From Aldehydirespirator sp965204875 (GTDB taxonomy: Bacteria; Actinomycetota; Acidimicrobiia; Acidimicrobiales; Aldehydirespiratoraceae), in contig OZ242020.1 in the NCBI GenBank assembly GCA_965204875.1, positions 372,001 through 436,000 on the forward strand: a DNA stretch of 64,000 nt, written 5' to 3'. The position numbers were made by a program, and so were the translations under genes. Within the stretch, counting starts at the first letter, position 1, and every line of letters begins with the position of its first letter. Below, piece by piece: positions 59,272-64,000 of this stretch. The notes beneath the pieces are model-generated. The model did no database searches. It saw only the letters and a list, made by a program, of their open reading frames with translations, and had not been told where the DNA came from.

Positions 59272-60180
59272 TTATGTCGCCGCTGTGATGCTGTAGCCCG
59301 AGATGCACGTGTACGCTCCCTGAGATTCCACGTAGCGCCATCTAGGGACTCCTGAGAGATCCAATCCAACACTGTTGCCTCCTATGTCCACCTTGGTGTT
59401 GGGGTTAAGTTCGATGCCAATCGGAATACGCTTCAGTCGTTGCGCGACTCGATAGGTTGTGCCGCTACCGACGAAAGGGTCGAGAACCACGTCGCCCTCA
59501 TCAGTGAACAGCAGGGTAAAGAACTCCGGAAGCCACTCGGGAAACGCTGCGCTGTGCTTAGTGTTATGCGCTACTGGTGACTTGTGCAGGACATTGCTCG
59601 GATAGACGGTTTCCTTTCCGACCCAGTTGGCCATACGCCGTCCTACGCCGGAGTTGGTGTCTGATTCGTGCCGCTCGAAGTCGTTGTTGCTCATGTTGAA
59701 CAGACGCTTCTGTGTCCAATCGCCGATGGGCACCTTGACCGCATCTTGGTTCATCTTTATATTTGGAGTCTTGGCAAAGTGCAGAATGCGCTCCCAAGAA
59801 TCACGGAACCTGTACTTCCACTTGCCGGGAGCCGCCGTAGTCTTATGCCAAATGTACTCCTCGACCCAACGGAACCCGAGTTCGCGCTTCAAGGTGAGGA
59901 TCAGATCCAAGACGTATGCATTACGTTCTCCGTCTGTCACCTTCTCCTTGATGTTCAGAACAAAAGCGCCCGACGGCTTGAGGATACGGTACATTTGCTC
60001 CGCCCTGGGGCAAAACCAGTCGACATACTCATCCGGCGGGGTGCCCCCGTAGGTACGCCTGCGCGCGTCGGCGTAAGGCGGCGAGGTAACTATCAAATCC
60101 ACAGAGTCGTCAGGGAACCCTGCCATAACGTCTAGGCGGTCCCCGTAGTGAATCCCTGCCGTCAATAGTGCGGCCGGCAT
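59272..60180 (-). CDS. DNA methyltransferase, N4-cytosine type (SPPY)
   Basis: About 302 residues from ATG 60180, which has AAAGGA 7 nt upstream; ATG 60186 would sit too close to that site. Motif IV is LIVTSPPYADARRRTYGG near residue 32, and motif I DPFVGSGTTYRVAQR lies near 243, so IV precedes I (beta class). SPPY is typical of cytosine N4 methylation. WKYRFRDSWERILHFAK and the intervening region provide the target recognition part. It may protect host DNA for the ATPase encoded downstream, or be a solitary methyltransferase. No restriction nuclease is recognised next to it. Confidence 0.88.
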   Translation of the reverse strand: MPAALLTAGIHYGDRLDVMAGFPDDSVDLIVTSPPYADARRRTYGGTPPDEYVDWFCPRAEQMYRILKPSGAFVLNIKEKVTDGERNAYVLDLILTLKRELGFRWVEEYIWHKTTAAPGKWKYRFRDSWERILHFAKTPNIKMNQDAVKVPIGDWTQKRLFNMSNNDFERHESDTNSGVGRRMANWVGKETVYPSNVLHKSPVAHNTKHSAAFPEWLPEFFTLLFTDEGDVVLDPFVGSGTTYRVAQRLKRIPIGIELNPNTKVDIGGNSVGLDLSGVPRWRYVESQGAYTCISGYSITAAT

Positions 60181-60251
60181 GTTCATCCTTTCTGCTTTGA
60201 TTTACCGAGACCCTCAACGGGTGTCGTATTTTACCTGTGATTTCATTTATT

Positions 60252-60455
60252 TTAGATGTGGAGGGCGTCTTTGGTCGCTGCCGACGCAATCCTCGACCGT
60301 TGGTTCCTCGCACCCACGACATTAGCGAAGAGCCAAGCGCCGTGGGTGCCAATTCGCTCCCGGCACAGATATGCCGCCCTGTGCACGCGTCCCGCTGCAT
60401 TCACGATCTCAAGGTACCGGTCGAGTGTGACATTTTCCCTGTCTTGCCAGGTCAA
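60252..60455 (-). CDS. Small uncharacterised ORF upstream of the methyltransferase
   Basis: A 67-codon frame from TTG 60455 with coding-like composition: TWQDRENVTLDRYLEIVNAA, RVHRAAYLCRERIGTHGAW and an end SAATKDALHI. I do not recognise it. It is on the same strand, 71 bp before the N4-type methyltransferase. It could be a small regulator or the remnant of a larger gene. The rest of 60181-60579 shows nothing I can name. Confidence 0.35.
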   Translation of the reverse strand: MTWQDRENVTLDRYLEIVNAAGRVHRAAYLCRERIGTHGAWLFANVVGARNQRSRIASAATKDALHI

Positions 60456-60579
60456 GCGAGGTTTCCGGTAGCTCCTGCTCGCTCAGGCGGGTCGTGCTGG
60501 CAGCTTAGGAGTGACCCGTGTTAGCCATCCAGGCGGGCGGAGGGGCCGCTGGTTCAGAGCGCCGTGGGCGCGGGCGGAG

Positions 60580-61749
60580 TCAGGGGTGGCGGTCGATTTG
60601 GGCTATCCGGCGGGATCTCAGGGTGCATAGGGAGCCTTGCACCCTTACTTGGCCGTCTGTGATGACCACGGCGACGCCTGGGAACTCGCCTGCGGCGACG
60701 GCGTCTACCGCCGTCTCGCGTGTCGAGCCGAGCGACGCGTCCATCACGACCAGATCCGCCACGGCGCCGGGCGCGATCACGTTGCCGTCGGATCCGAAAG
60801 CGCTCGCTGCCTGGCCCGAGGCCACCGCCCAAGCCGCCTCGGGCCTCACGCCGGACAGCGAGCACACGTCGCCGATGGTCTTGAGAACGCCGAGCGGCAT
60901 GACCCCGTATCCGGTGGGGGTGTCCGTGCCGATCAGCAGCCGGTGAAGCTCGCCCCGCTCGAGAAGCCCGTCCACCACGCGCAGCATCGGCTTCGTGCCG
61001 CCGGCCTGCACGACCTCCACGAACGGCGGGCCCCCGTCACCGCAGAGCATGTCGATGTCATCGTCGGACAGCGAGGCGAAGGTGTTGGCGTGCGACGCGA
61101 TCGACGGGCCCACCGTGAGCACGTCCTGCGCCGAGAAGTACGGATGCTCATCGCCACCGGGCCCCCGATCCGACGTGCAGCCGCAATGCATGTGCACAAC
61201 CATGCCCAAACGCCGAGCATGCGCCGACAACTCGCCGGCCCGCACCGGGTCCTTGAGCGACCCGACGCCCACCTCCCCGATGATCCGCATCCCGGCGGCG
61301 TGGGCCCGGTCGATGTGAGAGAAATCGGTGTCCACCTCCAGCAGCATCGCCCCGCCGTGCACCTTGATGCCCCCCGGACGGTGGCGCTGAAACGAGTGGA
61401 AGGCACCGAGCGCTATGCCCAGAGCCGACTCGGCACCGGACCGTCCCGGCGCATGCACCTCCCCCGCGGAAATCGCCCGAGTGACCGCACCGTGCACCAT
61501 CCGCTCCAGGTAGCCCGCAGACTGCTGCTTCGGCGCGTAGTCGCCCAGGGTGGGATGCACATGAGTGTCCACCAAGCCGGGCGCCACCGTCATGCCCTTG
61601 CAGTCCACCACCACCTCGGCGCTCGTGGCCGCGCCGCCGTCGAGCGACACGATCCGGCCGCCGTCAACGACGATCGTGTCCGCCGCCACCGTGGGCGAGT
61701 CGAGCACACCGGTGAGCACCTCTCCGATGTTGTGCAGTACAAGTTGCAT
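60580..61749 (-). CDS. Amidohydrolase, enamidase-like
   Basis: A 389-residue metal-dependent hydrolase. VAPGLVDTHVHPTLGDYAP near residue 57 supplies the HxH ligands, KVHGGAMLLEVD may hold the carboxylated Lys region, MVVHMHCGCTSDRGPGG and ASHANTF near 215 give further His, and LLIGTDTPTGYGVMP near 290 gives the metal Asp. The mid-section pattern resembles enamidase and related amidohydrolases that open cyclic amides in N-heterocycle degradation. GGAGGT 9 nt before the ATG is a strong ribosome site. The exact substrate is unknown. Confidence 0.82.
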   Translation of the reverse strand: MQLVLHNIGEVLTGVLDSPTVAADTIVVDGGRIVSLDGGAATSAEVVVDCKGMTVAPGLVDTHVHPTLGDYAPKQQSAGYLERMVHGAVTRAISAGEVHAPGRSGAESALGIALGAFHSFQRHRPGGIKVHGGAMLLEVDTDFSHIDRAHAAGMRIIGEVGVGSLKDPVRAGELSAHARRLGMVVHMHCGCTSDRGPGGDEHPYFSAQDVLTVGPSIASHANTFASLSDDDIDMLCGDGGPPFVEVVQAGGTKPMLRVVDGLLERGELHRLLIGTDTPTGYGVMPLGVLKTIGDVCSLSGVRPEAAWAVASGQAASAFGSDGNVIAPGAVADLVVMDASLGSTRETAVDAVAAGEFPGVAVVITDGQVRVQGSLCTLRSRRIAQIDRHP

Positions 61750-62072
61750 TGTCGAATGACCTCCGATTGGTCTTAACCCGTTAGGGCAGCGGCATCGGCA
61801 CGCAGCTCAGTTTTTCGTGACCCGCTCTGGCAGTGACATCGCGCTTCAGCTAAATAAAGAGGCTCATTCCCACACCGTTTCAGTATTTCCTGGCACTCTC
61901 CGGCCACCGCATCGGCACTCAGTTCAGTGGTCCCGGCCCGCCGGAGGGGCCGGTGTCTGCCGCAGCCGCCTCATACGCTGGCCGTGATCTCGTTGCAGCG
62001 ATTTGCCGCTGCCACCAGCACGGTGACGAACCAGGGACCCCTGGCCGGCAAGACCCTCGCCTTCCGGCCGCC
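61750..62072 (+). repeat. Spacer with a 102-bp direct duplication of the LLM gene 3' end
   Basis: GCCGCCTCATACGCTGGCC at 61965 recurs at 62067, the latter holding the last codons and stop region of the LLM gene; matching bases continue (GTGATCTCGTTG against ATTATCTCATTG). A second pair, GCATCGGCACGCAGCTCAGT and GCATCGGCACTCAGTTCAGT, lies near 61791 and 61911. I see no gene here. Confidence 0.8.
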
Positions 62073-63059
62073 TCATACGCTGGCCATTATCTCATTGGCG
62101 AACAGGTCGATCTGGGCGGGATCGTCGGTCAGGGGATTGATTATCAGGTGGTCGATGCCGGCCGCAGCCAGTGCTCGGATGCGGGCCGCCATCTCGTCGA
62201 TGGTTCCGAACAGGTAGGCGCTGCGCAGATCGTCATCGGAGCGCTTGACGTCCATCACGGTGCGGTAGGCCGCAAGCTGCTCGACCATCACCCGGTCGCG
62301 GTCCGCTGAGTCGACGATGTGAAGCCATTGGGCGTGCGACATCGTGAAGCCGCCCATGTCGCGCCGGGCGCCCAGATAGCCGCGCACCGAGGCGATGTCG
62401 GCGGCCACGATCTCGGGGCTGGTGCCGCTGGAGCGGCAGATCCAGCCGTCGTGGCGGGCGATGCGGGCCAGCACCGCGGGCGCCATGTCCGGCGTGTCGA
62501 CGTTGTCGACCACATGCACCTGCGACCCGCCGCCGATCCAGACGGGAATGCGACGCTGGGGCCGGGGATAGAGCGTGGTGCCGTCGGCGACGCTGTAGTA
62601 GCGGCCGCCGAAGCTCACCTCGTCGCCGCTCAGCAGCAGGCCGATCAGCTCCAGGGCCTCGTCGGTGCGCCGGCCCCGCTCGCGCCGGGGGATCCCCACC
62701 GAGGCGAACTCCATGTCGTCGTGGCCGGTGCCCACACCGAGTATCACCCGGCCCCCGCCGGAGAGGCTGTCGAGGCTGGCCACCTCCTTGGCGATGATCG
62801 TCGGGTGGCGGAACGGGGCGCAAAGGATGGCCGTGCCCAGGCGGATCCGCTCGGTGGCGCCGGCGGCGACGGCCAGGGTGATCATCGGGTCCTGCCAGGC
62901 CACGGAATACACGTTGGGCGCCACCAGCAGGTGGTCGATGACCCAGATGGCAGAGAAGCCCGCCTCCTCCACCTTGGCGAAGTACGGCACCAGGCCGCGG
63001 GCCGACGCCGCGGTGGTGCGGGGCCCGGCATAGGAGGGCACGCGCCAGCCGAAGTCCAT
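62073..63059 (-). CDS. LLM-class F420/FMN-dependent oxidoreductase
   Basis: A 328-residue luciferase-like monooxygenase-family barrel. KVEEAGFSAIWVIDHLLVAPN near residue 28, TERIRLGTAILCAPFRHPTIIAKEVASLDSLSGGGRVILGVGTGH near 70-115 and PVWIGGGSQVH near 165 are family hallmarks. Many actinobacterial members use coenzyme F420. It may oxidise or reduce a small organic substrate. Its last codons are duplicated 102 bp downstream, and it ends an unlinked stretch preceded by the ABC permease gene. Confidence 0.87.
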   Translation of the reverse strand: MDFGWRVPSYAGPRTTAASARGLVPYFAKVEEAGFSAIWVIDHLLVAPNVYSVAWQDPMITLAVAAGATERIRLGTAILCAPFRHPTIIAKEVASLDSLSGGGRVILGVGTGHDDMEFASVGIPRRERGRRTDEALELIGLLLSGDEVSFGGRYYSVADGTTLYPRPQRRIPVWIGGGSQVHVVDNVDTPDMAPAVLARIARHDGWICRSSGTSPEIVAADIASVRGYLGARRDMGGFTMSHAQWLHIVDSADRDRVMVEQLAAYRTVMDVKRSDDDLRSAYLFGTIDEMAARIRALAAAGIDHLIINPLTDDPAQIDLFANEIMASV

Positions 63060-63102
63060 CAGGCGAGCCGCCCCCGCGCCCGACCGGAGCCGCCGGGCAC
63101 AT

Positions 63103-63200
63103 CCCGGATCACACCGACACGCCCGAGACCCAGAGCCCCCGCAAGACGACCGAGACCGGTAACACCGAGCACCGCCCGGATCACACCGACACGCCCGAGG
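63103..63200 (+). repeat. 72-bp direct duplication of the ABC permease 3' end
   Basis: CCCGGATCACACCGACACGC followed by CCGAG occurs at 63103 and again at 63175. The second copy contains the stop and last codons (TSGVSV) of the permease; the first is its echo in the spacer. Confidence 0.93.
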
Positions 63201-63987
63201 TCCGGATCTCTGCGCCCAGCGAGCCGTACAGGCGGCGCATCACCAGCCGGTACACCAGACCGTGAACCTTGTCCAGCAGCAGCCCCAGGATCGTGAGCTG
63301 CACGAACGCAACGAACATCAGCTCCGTGTCGAGCGTGCCCTGAGACACGATGATCAAGGCGCCCAGACCCTTGTTGGCACCCACATACTCCGCCACGACG
63401 GCGCCGACCAGCGCCAGCATGAGCGCCACCCGCAGCCCGCTGAACACCGCCGGGACCGCGTGCAGCGCCTTGCACTTGGTGAGGGTCGTCCAGCGCGAGG
63501 CCCGCAGCGCCCGGAAGAGCTCCAGCATGTCGGCCGGGGCGGTGGTGAGGCCCAGGTAGGTGTTCTCCAGCAGTGGGAAGAAGGCGATCAGCGCGGCGAT
63601 GATCACCTTGGGGGTCATGCCGAACCCGAACCAGATCACCAGGATGGGCGCCAGCGCGAACTTCGGCAGGGCCTGCGTGATGATCACATAGGGCATGATC
63701 ACCCGCCGGGCGATGCCGAACTCCGAGGCCAGCGTGCCAAGGCCGATGCCGGCGACCCCGCCCAGGGCGAATCCCGCCAAGATCTCCTGCACGGTTATCC
63801 AGATATGGGGGTTGGCCCGGCCCGAGCTCACGTAGTCGATCAGCCGATCGAGCACAGGCCACGGCTCGGGGAGCACCAGGGGCGAGTTGGTGCGCGCCCA
63901 GAGGTGCCACACCGCGACGAGCACGACAGCCGACAGCAGCACCAGCAGGCGCCCCATCCAAGCCTCCGTGCGCAGCGCCCTCAGCAC
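63181..63987 (-). CDS. ABC transporter permease, SsuC/TauC/ThiX-like (may start beyond the window)
   Basis: At least 268 residues. The frame is open to the window edge, so GTG 63987 or ATG 63957 may not be the true start. The N-terminal helix is LLVLLSAVVLVAVWHLW. The family signature is ITQALPKFALAPILVIWFGFGMTPKVIIA near residue 105-130 and LRASRWTTLTKCKALHAVPAVFSGLRVALMLALVGAVVAEY near 160-200, the EAA loop that contacts the ATPase. It would import nitrate, sulfonate or a pyrimidine precursor. The rest of the transporter lies outside the window. Confidence 0.85.
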   Translation of the reverse strand: MLRALRTEAWMGRLLVLLSAVVLVAVWHLWARTNSPLVLPEPWPVLDRLIDYVSSGRANPHIWITVQEILAGFALGGVAGIGLGTLASEFGIARRVIMPYVIITQALPKFALAPILVIWFGFGMTPKVIIAALIAFFPLLENTYLGLTTAPADMLELFRALRASRWTTLTKCKALHAVPAVFSGLRVALMLALVGAVVAEYVGANKGLGALIIVSQGTLDTELMFVAFVQLTILGLLLDKVHGLVYRLVMRRLYGSLGAEIRTSGVSV

Positions 63988-64000
63988 CCTGGGAAGCTTG

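Noticed and set aside
1..64000. tRNA or rRNA genes
   Set aside because: I looked for tRNA T-loop words and rRNA-like conserved stretches and saw none convincing; a covariance-model scan would be decisive.

Overview
The window is about two thirds G+C, uses GTG and TTG starts freely, and carries mycothiol- and F420-type enzymes: an S-(hydroxymethyl)mycothiol dehydrogenase with a partner metallo-hydrolase, an MDMPI-type protein and an LLM flavin/F420 oxidoreductase. With the actinobacterial gene order ispD-ispF-rlmB, this points to an actinomycetote chromosome. An uncultivated Acidimicrobiia-like lineage is my best guess, but no rRNA or tRNA gene is present to prove it.

Layout. 1-2242: end of a DNA glycosylase gene and the formaldehyde detoxification pair. 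2500-9620: a type III-like restriction-modification pair (Res helicase/nuclease and Mod methyltransferase) followed by an AbiE toxin-antitoxin locus whose toxin is broken. 9900-21000: housekeeping and catabolic genes (DUF2277, glycosidase-like protein, YczE-like membrane protein, threonine aldolase, Pcm, guanine deaminase, VapBC-like pair, EngB, aminotransferase, nitronate monooxygenase-like enzyme, acyl-CoA dehydrogenase). 21180-27000: a lower-GC accessory block with an AAA+ ATPase, a GATC-type DpnA-like methyltransferase containing a 15-G homopolymer, an overlapping MutH/Sau3AI-like endonuclease, an IS3 remnant, a complete IS30-type element and a broken DUF222/HNH gene. 27200-34430: IMPDH/GMPR-family enzyme, P450, SDR, rlmB-ispF-ispD and a Crp-type regulator. 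34590-36260: a small low-GC island with an SPFH/stomatin gene between IS481 and IS30/ISL3 remnants. 36600-57700: meaB and methylmalonyl-CoA mutase, membrane proteins, several SDRs, a second P450, a NUDIX protein, an ABC-2 exporter, a Ski2-like helicase, AzlCD and a phosphatase. 57800-60460: a second lower-GC defence-like block with an OLD/RloA-like ATPase and an N4-cytosine-type methyltransferase. 60580-63987: amidohydrolase, LLM oxidoreductase and an ABC permease that may run off the window.

Two things stand out. First, the GATC restriction-modification operon looks built for switching: the methyltransferase frame breaks at a G15 tract, the true C-terminus lies in another frame and ends in a TAATG overlap with the nuclease start, and five GATC sites cluster upstream. 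Second, many gene junctions carry imperfect direct duplications, often 60-80 bp, that copy the end of a neighbouring gene into the spacer or into the next reading frame. Related in-frame repeats sit inside or at the ends of YczE, Pcm, methylmalonyl-CoA mutase and AzlC. This looks like a genome-wide habit of this organism rather than isolated accidents.

Genes work together in visible modules: formaldehyde oxidation via mycothiol, isoprenoid precursor synthesis (ispD, ispF), methylmalonyl-CoA rearrangement with its chaperone, P450 plus SDR steps suggestive of steroid or hydrophobic-substrate oxidation, and at least three anti-mobile-element loci.
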